Of a stretch of DNA of 64,000 nucleotides, positions 43,836 through 54,640 are shown piece after piece (the stretch's first letter is position 1; every line of letters starts with the position of its first letter). The notes beneath the pieces are model-generated. The model saw nothing but the letters and a program-made list of their open reading frames with translations, was not told where the DNA came from and searched no databases. The stretch comes from Kingdonia uniflora. Lineage: Eukaryota > Streptophyta > Magnoliopsida > Ranunculales > Circaeasteraceae. The DNA lies in contig JACGCM010000560.1 in the NCBI GenBank assembly GCA_014058105.1, positions 930,001 to 994,000 on the forward strand. The letters run 5' to 3'. The translations under genes and the position numbers were made by a program.

Positions 43836-44861
43836 TCACTTCCGAACGGGACTATAAATAGTTTTGATTTATGTTTTAGTAATCTAATATTGCAAAAAGC
43901 GTAAAAATAAATGATCAAGTTTATCAAGATAGAAAATCTAGGGGTTTCAGAATTCACCACCATCAACACATAATATCAACATAATTTAGCATTATTTCTC
44001 CCAAAATATCAAGAAGAATAAAAAACTCATGTCAATGTAACCCATGCATAAAAAGACAAGTAAAATATATTGTATGAACTAAGTACGTACCAAAAACACA
44101 TCTCATAAAATTTTTGTACAAGCTATGAAATGTTAATTAGTAGCAAACTTTGGAAAAATACAACATTAATACTATTTGGGTAAAAATAATTACTATGACA
44201 TTTGAGAATTACAAAACTCAACTTATATCTCTATTTAAAGATATCATAAGATGATAATGAATTTCTCAAGTCATAGTGATAGGTTCCATTAACATTTTCT
44301 CATATGTGGTAGGAGAAAAATATACTTAATATATGAAATTACGTGCTAATGGCGGCTTCATCCTCACCCCTAGAGATGAATTAGCCGGCCATTATAACAA
44401 CTATGAAATCCAAATAATACAATGATAATGAGATATACATAGACTTATGACCAATTAAGATAATTTTGTTATGTGAAATACAACTTACAAAATATTCCAA
44501 GTGCTCAAACTTCTCCAATAATGCTCTCTTTTTACACTCTACTACAATTTTCTCAAGCTCTCAAAATTGTATGCCTCTTATGAGTTCACCAACTGTCCTT
44601 TAATAGATGAATGAGAGGGTTCTTTCATTTAATATGTGATTTATAACCTATGCCATGAATGTACATAAAATTATAACCTCCAAGAGTTATCCTCCAAAAT
44701 TGTAACCTTCCCATATGTGACCCTTGTGTTTGACAACTCTACATCCTTCTCCAAGAATTCATCTTTTGAGTTATACATCCTGGTATTTGCACATATTTTG
44801 TAAATGAGCTCCATGTAACCTGAAATATAAAAATTGGTTTTATATGTCACGTATAATAAAA
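43836..44861 (-). repeat. 5' LTR of element G, truncated at both ends
   Basis: It aligns with 34750-35775. The last 55 bp (at the left) are replaced by unrelated sequence, and the first 60 bp or so (at the right) are missing where element F begins. Confidence 0.82.
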
Positions 44862-45754
44862 AGTTGCCGCTGATGCCTGATCTAGAAAGAACAGTTAGAG
44901 ATCCGCAAAGTTTACCCACTCCCCTGGAATAGGAAGCTATTTCTTTCTTTGTGTAAAACTGCCTGTATGACTCTAAATACAGGCATAGAATAGATTCTAA
45001 AAAATGGCAATCTTTCACCATTCTTATTTTAAAAACCCAACATTACTCCAAAACGTGTAATAACTAGCATCTTACTAAATTTTACATAAAAATCCTTCTC
45101 GAGATCGTGGTTTTTCTCAGCCTTTACTGAGTTTTCTATGTAAATCTTGTTTATCTAGCTTTATTGCATTCTCTTTACGAATAAGTATTGGCAATGATTC
45201 TCTTTTCGAAAAACACGCCACTACAATTGGCGCCATTTGTAGGAATTACCACACTTTTTATACCATCTCTGATCTAAACACCATCCAATGATAAACATGA
45301 ACCTGGGAAGCCATTTCAGTGCCGTCAGAGATAAAGAAATACATGGAACTATTGATTTCCACGGTGCCGTACTCGAGCTACAACAACAAATGGCCGCAGA
45401 AAAAGCCAAAAGAATGGAAGATTAGCGTGTCTACGCTCAAGCTCTTCAAATGGGGAGAGACGAATGGTAGAAAGCATTAGATCAACAGAGTTAAACACAT
45501 CAAAAAGAAATAGAATGACTAAGGAGAATGCAAGATCAACTTACCGGTTGACAAACGTCCCCTCCACTCGCTCGAAGTGAGCATAGATCAAGAACAATTC
45601 AATTTGATGATCCACCAAGGAAAGATGAGCTTTGTGTTTCTCGATCTAGATCCGAAAACCCAAACAGAGCCTCTCGACATTTTGGCTAAAAATCCTCAGT
45701 ATCGATAACTCAAGGAAGTCGATGCACTCGACATCAAACTCTCCCACTTGAGTG
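44862..45754 (+). mobile_element. Element F remnant: LTR end, primer site and gag start
   Basis: An LTR-like stretch ends CGCCACTACA at 45225, followed by ATTGGCGCCATTTGT (45226-45240), a Tat-type primer binding site in plus orientation. From about 45291 a decayed plus-strand gag start follows: NLGSHFSAVRDKEIHGTIDF, then ELQQQMAAEKAKRMED and similar charged helical text with several stops. The LTR's left end is missing. The remnant stops near 45755, where it meets element E in the opposite orientation. Confidence 0.65.
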
Positions 45755-46299
45755 GCTTGGCGAGGTGGTTAAGGATTATGAGTGTCGGTTCCCTCACTCA
45801 AGCGATCTTATGCTAGAATTCTAGGCTTAGGTCATTGTTCTTCTTCTTGACGTTTGGAAGGTCGGAGACCTTTGCTGATATCAGATTGAACTTTACCGCC
45901 CAAATAAATGGAAGGTTGAGGTTTGTGCTGAACATTATTGGAAATAGCTTTGTTGGTGGCTCCTCGAGGTCCCAATCTTTCACGCGCAGAAACCCAAGAG
46001 GTCTCTGGCATCGGATCACAATATTTAGTGTTGGGAGTTTGTTGAGTATCCTGTAGAGCTTGTAACGTAGTTAACAAGGTTATCATATGGTCTTTATGTC
46101 GTTTGAATGCTTTCAAACGAGCTTGTCGCTCGACTTCGAGCTCCATCTCTTGGAGCTCTCAGTCAAGAGTTAACTAAAATTCGAGCTCATTACATTTCTC
46201 TATTTTGGCATGGAAATTCGCCCGTAGTTTGGTAAGCTATTCCTGTTCAACTGAAAGATCAAGCTGGATTTCAGTTACTGGTCATCTGGAAGTGACCAT
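45755..46299 (-). pseudogene. Element E gag N-terminal remnant
   Basis: It starts at the minus-strand ATG at 46299 (MVTSRRPVTEIQLDLSVEQE), parallel to element A gag (MVTTKRPAAEVQLDLSVEPD). After stops, 46146-45832 encodes EVERQARLKAFKRHKDHMIT, then LLTTLQALQDTQQTPNTK, and ends in a basic, Gln/Glu-rich segment. The capsid domain is missing because the element is broken at about 45755. It is a fragment of the same family as A. Confidence 0.78.
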
Positions 46300-46360
46300 G
46301 ATTGGAGATTGATAATAGAATGAATGCATGCCTTAGGATATTATAAAAATATATTCTTTC

Positions 46361-46375
46361 CCTCAAACGCCGCAT
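46361..46375 (-). other. Primer binding site of element E (degenerate)
   Basis: Minus-strand ATGCGGCGTTTGAGG lies between LTR and gag at the position of the A site. Only GGCG is shared with TTTGGCGCCGTC, so the assignment depends mostly on position. Confidence 0.45.
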
Positions 46376-46377
46376 AA

Positions 46378-46952
46378 TATAATTGCCTAATCCTGTAGCT
46401 CGAAATGGCTTGGAATTATTTTTTACACCAATATACTTGTGACAAAAGCTTATGTAAGACAAAAAATGATACAGGTGATTTAGCGTGGAAAACCTTTGAA
46501 TAGGTAAAAAATCACGACCTCGTGTTGAGGATTTTAGTAATAATAACTTTTATTGCTTGAGGTCGATATCTTATTACAAGTGATCTCTCGAACCAGAAAT
46601 ACTTGAATAAGAAGTTTTTTTTTTAGAATATAGAAAATCAAGTTTTCTTGGAGGTTTTTCAAGCCCGAGTTTCTTCTAGAACTTTTCTTTAAATAGGCCT
46701 TATCTGTAGCTCATTTTCGTGTTGAAGCACGTTCACTGAATAATAAGGTAAGTGGTGGTTGACTGAATAACTGTTTAGTTCATGGGAGGAAGGTGTCTTT
46801 GACTTGTTCATGTTTTTCTGCTGTGCTCAATTCCTGTTCTTTGTCAGTTCGTGGGATAGGTGTTATTGATGGCTATTTATATTACGTGTGAAATGCGTGA
46901 GCCTAATATAGAGGTAGTTCGAATTGGTTAGGTCGAGGGATAGGTCCCTATA
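46378..46952 (-). repeat. LTR of element E
   Basis: A 575-bp LTR in minus orientation, starting TATAGGGACC at 46952. It shares the AATGATACAGGTGATTAG-like, CACGACCT, GAGGATTTTAGTAA and CTTTTATTGC blocks with the LTRs of element A. It is the 5' LTR of a truncated element. Confidence 0.8.
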
Positions 46953-47033
46953 CTAACAAAAATCAAAAACCCAAATAAAATTGAGATAAGTCGACGTTAC
47001 CTCAATTCCGTGAACCACCGAGGAAACATCCTC

Positions 47034-47600
47034 GCTCTGATATCAATTCTTAGGCCGTACCGTGGAAGCAGAACTCCTATCAATTCGATTAGGGTGCAAA
47101 CAGGCAAATATGAATAGACAATCAACAACCAACAACAAGGTTTTAAGGAGGTTTGGCAATTGCCTACATCCACACACAATAGATAGATAGTTTATTCTAA
47201 GACCAAGGCTATAATCTTTACAAACAATTGAAGTTTCTCTCTCAATAATTCCTCCCCATAAAAATCTCTCCAAAGATGGCTTCAAATAAACCTAACTTTC
47301 CCTTATACTTGGGAGAGCCAAATACAATCACTCGGATCTCGAGGTAAACAAGAAGCTTCAAACAAATCTCAAAAATGACTTTTTTCAATGTCTGTTCGAA
47401 CAAACTCCTTTTTATTCGAATATATACCCAAAGTGTATTCAAAGAAAAGGGTTTTTGAGTAAATTATTCAAACATACTTTGAGTTTGTTCAAATAAAACA
47501 AAGCCTGTTTGAACAAACTCAAGTCTATTCGAACAAAAAATAATAGCCTCACATTCCGATTAAAGAACATTTTCTGGCTCCAAAATAAAAGGTTATAATA
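47034..47600 (-). repeat. Ty1/copia-like LTR fragment K
   Basis: Minus-strand TTGATATCAGAGC (47034-47046) resembles the initiator-Met tRNA primer site TGGTATCAGAGC, so an LTR in minus orientation should begin to its right. The stretch 47047-47600 fits that, with paired TTCGAA-like palindromes at 47467/47488, 47395/47415 and 47508/47528. No partner LTR or coding region is found. The right border is not determined. Confidence 0.5.
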
Positions 47601-48397
47601 TTATTCACATTTTTTGATGATTATACTCATTTTTTTCATGAGATGCAACTAAAGTACCTGAAGATTGACATATTATAGCTTAATAAGCATTGTCTTAACA
47701 AGCCCTACATAATACAACTAAAGGAGTGAGCATGCTTCAGTTACTACTAGGGATCCAAAGCCAGTAGCAATGGGCTCACCCGCTTCATGAAATATCTTAT
47801 TATAAGAGTTTATTGGCGTGTATACACCCCTAATATTTCAAAACTGGAATTACTTAATGAAAATTTTTCCGGTTACAACTCCTCCCATCTTGCCTGGACT
47901 TGCTATTCATATAAAGTTGAGGATGAAGTTATGCTCCATCTTTAAACATGAAAATCATTAACTAGTATGACTTAACCCGAGTACAAACACGAATTTGATG
48001 ATTCTTGTTAGCCATATCGTTAACATGAAAATGTTGGGTGTTTCTGATTAGAAGGTAGACCTTCTCCTGTTTCAACTTAAATCATTGTTTCTTTTACAGT
48101 TATTAACAGGAATATTGGTTACCAATAAAAACTTGATACGTAGGTTAGCATTTAAATCATAATGTTGGTGTTTTGTGGCTGAAAGGCCTATGATGGTGGC
48201 TTGATATTGCGGACTGGACTGTGAAGGCCAAATATCTGTAGGGTATTTAATTTTAATGAAATGACATGACTGTAAAGGGTATTCCTAACAAGTCTTTCAA
48301 GATAATTTCCTCAATGCTTAAAACAAGTGACAAAATTTGAAAATTTTAAGTTTGTATAAATTTCCAGGATAATTTCCTAAAAATTAGTGGTTGTACA
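47601..48397. other. Gene-less stretch with similarity to 22760-24300
   Basis: No coding region. Blocks TATACACCCCTAAT, AAACTGGAAT, GGCTTGATATTGC and GAAGGCC occur in the same order as around the hAT element. It may be an unrecognised repeat or duplicated intergenic DNA. Confidence 0.5.
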
Positions 48398-48775
48398 TGT
48401 TAAGGGTGAACTCAAATTGTCGAAGTCATTCGAACAAAAATGGATGTCGTTTGAACGAGCTTAAATGTCGTTCGAACCAGATGGTAGTTTTTGTGTTGAA
48501 AAACATGTACTGAAAAAGTCATTCGAACGAGGTTGTAGGTCGTTTGAACGAGATGTGTCTTTTCTAGGGCTGGAAACCTTTATCGTCAAAGTTGTTCGAA
48601 CGAGCTTTGAGTCGTTTGAACGAGATGTGTGTAGGTTGGTTTTAGAAGTTCTTTTGGAACGTTGAGTTTACCTTGGGATCCATTCTATTTTTAATTAGTC
48701 CTCAAAGTATATAAAGAGTACCTAGGTTATTTGTTAGCCTATCTTTTGGTGAGTTTAATTCTAAAGTGCTCAAAT
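48398..48775 (+). repeat. Partial LTR of copia family H, plus orientation
   Basis: It begins TGTTAAGGGTGAACTCAAAT and matches the reverse complement of 50381 downwards (TGTTGGGTGTGAACTCGAAT), then the palindrome region, TATATAAAGAG (near 48709) and GTGAGTTTAATTCTA. It diverges after about 48775. Its orientation is opposite to the right LTR. Confidence 0.75.
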
Positions 48776-48789
48776 GTACAAACTTAGGT

Positions 48790-49703
48790 TATTTGTTATT
48801 TTGCACCTTGTAATGAATTATTATTCGTTAATGCAATCCGAACAACTCCATTATCTACTATGTGATAACACTCATCATAGCTAAACAATTTACTTTTTCC
48901 CGACTTAATTCCCAATGGAGCAACCAAGTCTAACCTCAACTTCTTAAAAACACCATAAGACATCCATCATGACTTATCCCGAGTACCATGAATAACATTA
49001 GATGGTTTATCCCGAATATTACAAGTCATATCACCTAAATTATTTGAAATAAGATTGGAAACACTATCATAATTTTTACCTTTCCTAGAGAAAGTCACCG
49101 AACGTCTCTTTAAAGATCTTTTCTTCTTTGTCGATCTACAATCTTCCTTCTTATGACCAACTTTACTGCAATTCCAACAAATATCTTGTTGATTGCAAGT
49201 CCATGCCTTTATGTGCCTTTTGCTTCCATTCTCTATATGTGAAACTCTTTTTTCTCTAACTTCAACATCCGAGTAATTACCCGTTATTAACAGCGAAGCT
49301 CCAAGAGGTATTACGCAAGAATCGTCATAAAAGACTTCTACTACATCGCTAAAAGTAACCTTCCTACGAGAATTTGAAGTACTCGTAACACACTTCTGAG
49401 AATTTAAATCACTCAAAGTTGATTTAAACATCTTTGATAGTTTTTGTCCATCATTTCTAACATGGTACTCATTTTAGCCAATTTAGATGAAATAGAACTT
49501 GAGAGTGTTGAAAGAACTTTACCATCAACATCTTGATCTAAAAGCTCCTACTCCAAGCGATCCATATAGGTCGGCTTCATCAAAATCCCCCCTAAAAGAA
49601 AATCACAATCCTCCGCATATAGAAAATCCTCTACTTGCATCTTCAAAATCCCAAAGTTTAATCCATTGAATTCAACAATTTCTAATTTCTCCATATCGGT
49701 CAT
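48790..49703 (-). pseudogene. Ty1/copia gag remnant (element H)
   Basis: It starts at the minus-strand ATG at 49703 with MTDMEKLEIVEFNGLNFGIL, then KMQVEDFLYAEDCDFLL, the typical copia Gag opening in which a short sequence around FNGxNFxxWK is followed by a helical segment. After stops, 49431-48967 holds a zinc knuckle CWNCSKVGHKKEDC, with all four metal ligands present. A basic tail KKRSLKRRSVTFSRKGK follows. Weak coding text continues to about 48790. No protease, integrase or RT is present, so pol has been deleted. Confidence 0.8.
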
Positions 49704-49731
49704 CGCTCTAATCACACAAGCTCTAACCTTT

Positions 49732-49743
49732 ACTCTGACACCA
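49732..49743 (-). other. Primer binding site of element H
   Basis: Minus-strand TGGTGTCAGAGT next to the LTR, one or two bases from the plant copia site TGGTATCAGAGC. Confidence 0.75.
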
Positions 49744-49745
49744 GT

Positions 49746-50381
49746 TGTTAGGAATCTTGGTAGCTAATCCCAATCCCTCTCCCCAAGAATGATAAATAGA
49801 AATGCCAATTGAGAAATTAAACAAAAAATAAGAGCACAATGATTTACCCGGAAGAGGGAAGTGGAAAGCCCTTACGGATAAAAATCTACTCCCCACACGA
49901 ATTATTCACTATAATCAAATAGGTTTCAATGATCACTCCAAGCTTCTCAAGCATTAATGGAGTCTTTTCAATTTTAAGACTCTAGAATTAAACTCACACT
50001 AAAAAAGATAGTCTAAACAAATAAACTAAGTCCTCTTTATATACTAGAGGACTAATCATAAGTACAACAGATCTCGAAGCAAACTCAACGTCACAGACGA
50101 TCTTCCAGGACAACCAGCGCACATCTCGTTCGAGCGAAGTCCAAGATCGTTCGAAAAACTTGAGCAACTAAAGGATTCCAGCCCTAGAATCATGTAACTC
50201 GTTCGAACGACATCCAACTCGTTCAAACGACTTTGGCGAACCAAATTCTAAAGCGCGAAAATAGACAACTTGTTCGAGCGACATCCAAGCTCGTTCCAAC
50301 GAGCTCGTTCGAACAACATCCATAGTCGTTCGAACGGCTTTGACAATATCAAAATTCTTCCATTCGAGTTCACACCCAACA
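49746..50381 (-). repeat. 5' LTR of copia element H
   Basis: A 636-bp LTR in minus orientation, TGTTGGGTGTGAACTC to ...AGATTCCTAACA. A TATATAAAGAGGAC promoter-like motif lies near 50030-50045. The upstream half is filled with TTCGAA-centred palindromes. Confidence 0.82.
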
Positions 50382-50449
50382 TGCTTATTAGCTATGATCA
50401 GTGTATAATTTTTTCTATCGCAATGGCTCTCTCTCTCTAACATGTGTAG

Positions 50450-51339
50450 ATATGAGTGGCAGGGATGATCAGATCATTTTGAATGGATGGTTGCTCAACT
50501 TGAGTATGATGGTGATTCCTGAGGCGTTAGAAATGCCATTATGGAGAACAAATGGTATAGTCCTCACTATTCTAATTCATGCTGGTGCGGTTAAGTTTCT
50601 TTACTACTGGCTTCACAGAGCATTGCACCACCACTACTTCTACTCTCGCTACCATTCTCACCATCATTCCTCCATTGTTACAGAACCCATAACATGTAAA
50701 TCTTTCTTTCTCTCTTTCTATCTTGATATCATATTCTAACCTCTCTCTTGGTTTTGGCTTGTGGCAGCTATGATTAATCCATTTGCAGAACATATCATGT
50801 ATTTTACATTATTTTCTATTATGATCTTTGCAACTATTCTAAGTGGAACTGGTTATATGGGGCCTTTATTTTGTTACATTACATACATAGATCTCATGAA
50901 CAATATGGGGCATTGCAACTTTATGTTAGTCCCTAAAAGGCTCTTTCAAGCCTTTCCTGTCCTTAAGTTACTCTTGTATACTCCATCTTATCACTCTCTT
51001 CATCATACCCAATTTCGAACCAACTATTCCCTTTTCTTGCTACTGTATGATTATATGTATGGTACAATGGATTCGTCTACATAAAAGGTACATGAAACAT
51101 CCCTCACACAAAAGGAAGAGATGCTTCCATTTAACTCATCCAACCACACTAGAATCTATATACCATCTACGGCTAGGAATTCCCTGGTTGGCGGCCATGC
51201 CCTACACTTCCATATGGTATCTGTGAGTACTGCTGCTAGTGACGTGGTGGTCCATGTTGGTGGCTTGGATTTATGGTCAGATTTTGGTTGTGGAGAGAAG
51301 CATGTTTAATCAACTAAAGCTGCAGACATGGGTTGTACA
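50450..51339 (+). pseudogene. CER1-like fatty aldehyde decarbonylase gene fragment
   Basis: Two exons with correct splice sites: 50450-50695 and 50768-51084, intron GTAAAT to GGCAG. They encode DDQIILNGWLLN, LWRTNGIVLTILIHAGAVKF, then LYYWLHRALHHHYFYSRYHS, HHHSSIVTEPITS, MINPFAEHIM, NMGHCNFMLVPKRLF and TPSYHSLHHTQFRTNYSLF. The three His clusters HRALH, HSHHH and HSLHH bind the di-iron centre in this ER membrane family, which makes wax alkanes from aldehydes. A stop follows GTMDSST. Downstream, eroded pieces (LTHPTTLESIYHL; VERSMFNQLKLQTWV) continue until the LTR of element B begins. The 5' exons and the C-terminal third are missing. Element H lies just upstream, so insertions broke this gene. 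Confidence 0.88.
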
Positions 51340-52037
51340 TGTAGTAGCCTACTCACAGCCTTCAAGCACCAGTCGAATACTCGAATGCTACATCGAAGCC
51401 TTCCCAGAGACTCAAAGCCTGGCAAGGAAGTAACTAAGTCCGCGAAGCCTTCCAAGATTAATCGAACACGCGGCCATGTTAATACCTGGTCGAAGGAAGA
51501 TACATCTGATAGCCAGCTCACTTGAACTCAGCACCAGTATCAGAAAGACTTCAACTATGGTAATACATGGTCGAAGACAGACACATCTAGCATCCAACTT
51601 AATAGATAGAATAGTGAAACGAGTCGCCTGAGAGTTATAGTATCAGAACCGACACTGAGTACAGAACAACTGTCCCCAAAGGATATACATGTAATCTAAC
51701 CTCCCATGGTGACTCATCCCTTTTCTATCTCCTATAAATAGGAGGGAGGAGGCACTATGAAGGGGTTAGAAAATCTCTCCCAAAAGTCCTTCAAGATTAC
51801 CTTCAAATACCCTGTAACTCACTTCCTATCCGATGATTAATCAAACTCGATATATAATTTCTATCATTTAAAATCTTTGCTAGAGGTCATAGAGTAACCC
51901 ATTCAAGGACTCCACGCAAGTGTGTTAGTTAAATAATATAGACTATTATTGCCTTATATACTTGCTTAAGCCCCTAATTGAAGATCACCCCATGGTATAA
52001 GAGCCAGTTTCCCCTCTAACGAAACTTGGCCCCTACA
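51340..52037 (+). repeat. 5' LTR of element B
   Basis: A 698-bp LTR, TGTAGTAGCC to GGCCCCTACA. CCTATAAATAGGAGG (near 51731-51745) is a TATA-box candidate. It corresponds in reverse to the LTRs of J and D. Confidence 0.88.
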
Positions 52038-52053
52038 TTTGGCGCCGTCTGTG
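52038..52053 (+). other. Primer binding site of element B
   Basis: TTTGGCGCCGTCTGTG directly after the LTR end CCTACA. It is the tRNA-complementary start of minus-strand synthesis and the same as in element J except for one base. Confidence 0.85.
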
Positions 52054-52111
52054 TTATACCAAACCTACCCAATCCCTCTGTTCCCTTCCTTTCCCCTTGT
52101 AGCCATATTCT

Positions 52112-53640
52112 ATGGCCCCCACCTTACGCTTCACCTCCGCCGATGGAGTAGCCGCTCAACTTGCCCTCATTAGCCAATAATTTTCTCAGGATGAGGATCG
52201 TCATAATTATCATTTACGCATTAAGCATGAAGAACGCCGCTTAGAACTCGAAGCTGAACGGCAGTGCCATTTAGATGACTATTACCGGCAATACCGTGCT
52301 CTGGACAATCTGCGCCATACAGTTTATGAGCTTCAACAAGGTCACACCCAAGATGTTCCACAGCGATCTCGATTACCCGCCCCCTCGTGTATTTGAGAAC
52401 GCGCTCGACTTGGGCCCACCACCAAATCGAAGTTCCCCTGGTCCATCTTGGTGCCAAGGGTGCACCCACCGCCATACCCACCATCTCAATCCATCTTGGT
52501 GTCCCCATTATGGAGGACTCCACTGATTCTACACTTCGCACTTCTCGCCACCCCATACGGCGTCCTGCTTGGGAACACCTTTGCGAGCGAAGTACTAAAA
52601 ATGCCCCGTACCCGAAGCCTCACCAACCTCAGCCCCAGCGGTCTCGCCCACATCCTGCCTACCTCACACAACAGGAAATCGATCAAAAAATCTATGCCGC
52701 TATTCGTGTTAGTGCGATCCCCACACAAAACTTCTAGAGTCGGTAAAATAGCCCAATTTGCCCCAAACTCCTCGCGGTCGAATTACCTCCAAATTTCCAT
52801 GCCCCTAAAATTAGCAAATACCACAATACCGACCCTCAATCTCATATCCTTGAGTTCCGAAATGCTTTAAGTCTGTATTTTACAGCTGACCACATCTTGT
52901 GTCGCATGTTTCCCACCAGTCTCATTGATAGCCTTCTCAAATGGTACCACAGCCTCCCTAATGGCTCTATCCAAAGTTTTGAACAGTTGTCGAACCTTTT
53001 TATCTCTCAGTTTGGCTAATAAAGACCGTGAGGTCTAACTCGATGCTCTCTTCAACCTTTGCAAATCCCCTAACGAAATGCTAGAAGCTTTTACCAAGTA
53101 TTTTCTCAATGAGTCACCCAAATTCGAACACCTCGACTGTGTAAATGCTATTCTCGCGTATTCCAACGCTCTGCCAGACCACTGTCGTATTAAGGAGTAC
53201 ATTGTGCTTCATAAGCTACGAACCCTCGAGGAGATGTTATCCACGATTAATGGATATATCAACCACGAACGCCTGTGCGAAGCTAATCGCCAGGGGCAAC
53301 CTTCAACTACCAACCACAACAAACTTCGACTACCGCTTATACCGATGGTCGCACATGTCTCACTGGAGACAGAGTGTCGCAAACTCCCTTCCTCCGAGAC
53401 TACCCCATTTGAGATTTGAAGAAAATAACCCATGCCAGTCCTATCAAAACTCACTTTCCCAATCAGCACCCTTCTCATACACATCCAAGCCGATCCTATC
53501 TGGCATACTCCCTTCCCTATCAAGGTCTGTAAGGAGGAACTCTAGTGCCAAAATCATAAATGCAATTGCCACCCTACAAAGAAATGCTGTGCTCTCCAAC
53601 GATCAGTGGAAATGATTCTTAAAGAAGGTTGTCTACATCA
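52112..53640 (+). pseudogene. Element B gag remnant
   Basis: The ATG at 52112 opens MAPTLRFTSADGVAAQLALI, then a stop. A charged coiled-coil segment follows (HEERRLELEAERQCHLDD, then YYRQYRALDNLRHTVYELQQ). The linker is Pro/His-rich (52400-52735). The capsid-like domain reads LFNALSLYFTADHILCRMFP, then KWYHSLPNGSIQSFEQLSNL, and the frame 53078-53419 has MLEAFTKYFLNESPKFEHLD and MLSTINGYINHERLCEANRQ. A Cys/His pair near 53545-53585 may be the end of a zinc knuckle. Frameshifts occur near 52390, 53020 and 53430. The sequence is the clearest guide for the gag in J. Confidence 0.82.
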
Positions 53641-54640
53641 ATATGTCGCTGATCTCCCCAATTATCTCGACGGGTAGTATCTTAAGCCTCAACCCACTCT
53701 AACTACCGGCCTAACCGAGGTACATATTTTCCAACTCTACCTCATCGAAGTTAATAACATCGATAGTGGTCATACCATAAGCAAGCGCAAATGAGTCGAA
53801 GAATGTTGTAAGCTCACTTATCTAAAGAAATTACCCATACTTCTACTCGAATCTAGCCAATGCCCTCGGCCCGAAGGTATATCCTTCATCGACTGCGATA
53901 CTTCTCATGTTTGCTTCCCCCACTTTGATCCTTTGGTCATCATGATCAAGGTTGAGCATCTCATCCTCATCGATGCAGGCAATGTAGCAGGCGTTTTCTT
54001 TCTCTAGGCCGTCCGCGCCATGCAAAGAAACAAACCTCATTACACCGGCCAACATTGAACTCAAGGGCTTTAATGGCACGACCGAAGTCACTGTCAGATG
54101 CCTTGGCATCCCTGTCACTACCGGTTCAGTTATCCTCTAAACAAGTTTTCTCATCATCGACAAGAAATTTTAATACCTGGGCATTTTAGGGCACGACAGG
54201 CTCCATGCCATAAAGGCCATACCTTCTACCTACTACCAAATACTACGTTTCATTACCCCTTGTGGCACGTAGAACATAAAAGGCTTTCAACACCTTTCCC
54301 GCTCATACGAGCACCCTGAGATCGATCTTACCAGAGAACTTTATAAGCTATAAAAGTCAATGCCTCTCTCTCTCCCCACACTGTCAAACCCTTTTACCAT
54401 ACCTGTCAAACCTACCATTTATGTCAAACTTGATGGCCTGGTCAAGGTACATTCATTGGTAATTTTCTTGATCCCGTCAAAAGCCTCAAGCTTACCACAT
54501 TCATTTGAGCAAATAAAGATGTCTTCGTCTGGATTTCCATAAGATGTTGGGCGTCGGCCACACACTGGTCTGCCATCCACTTAACCTCATCCCCCACTGT
54601 ACAACCCTAAAGTAGAAGAAATGTACTTTGGCTCTGAGGA
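53641..54640 (+). pseudogene. Element B protease and linker remnant
   Basis: Basic text with ISFIDCDTSHVCFPHFDPLV is followed by VEHLILIDAGNVAGVFFL (53950-54005), where IDAG is the likely retropepsin active site. Then TTEVTVRCLGIPVTTGS and the conserved ILGHDRLHAIKAIPSTYYQI (54180-54240), and the linker to RT. Stops at 54006 and 54137 and frameshifts interrupt it. It would process the Gag-Pol precursor. Confidence 0.7.

Larger units (their letters stand above)
34697..44861 (-). mobile_element. Athila-type Ty3/gypsy retrotransposon G
   Basis: The 3' LTR is at 34697-35833 and a truncated 5' LTR at about 43836-44861. Between them, in descending order, lie a long leader, gag, protease, RT, RNase H and integrase. 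The gag (AKSWLQALRPKSI, HHGIDSWVLTINLYDGLD), the DLGAS protease site and the FMDDFS polymerase motif identify the Athila lineage. The LTRs are about 95% alike by eye over 1 kb, so this is one of the younger elements here. The left end lies in the Helitron region. The right end is lost at a junction with element F. The primer binding site lies in an apparently inverted segment (43406-43836). Confidence 0.88.

Noticed and set aside
48465..48665. Open frame in the H LTR with repeated SFERDV/SFERG text
   Set aside because: The protein repeats are a by-product of the 21-bp spaced palindromes, since 21 is a multiple of three. The segment is an LTR in a non-coding position.
50115..50340. CRISPR-like regular repeats
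   Set aside because: The spaced palindromes are imperfect, have no unique spacers of constant length, and lie in a plant LTR.
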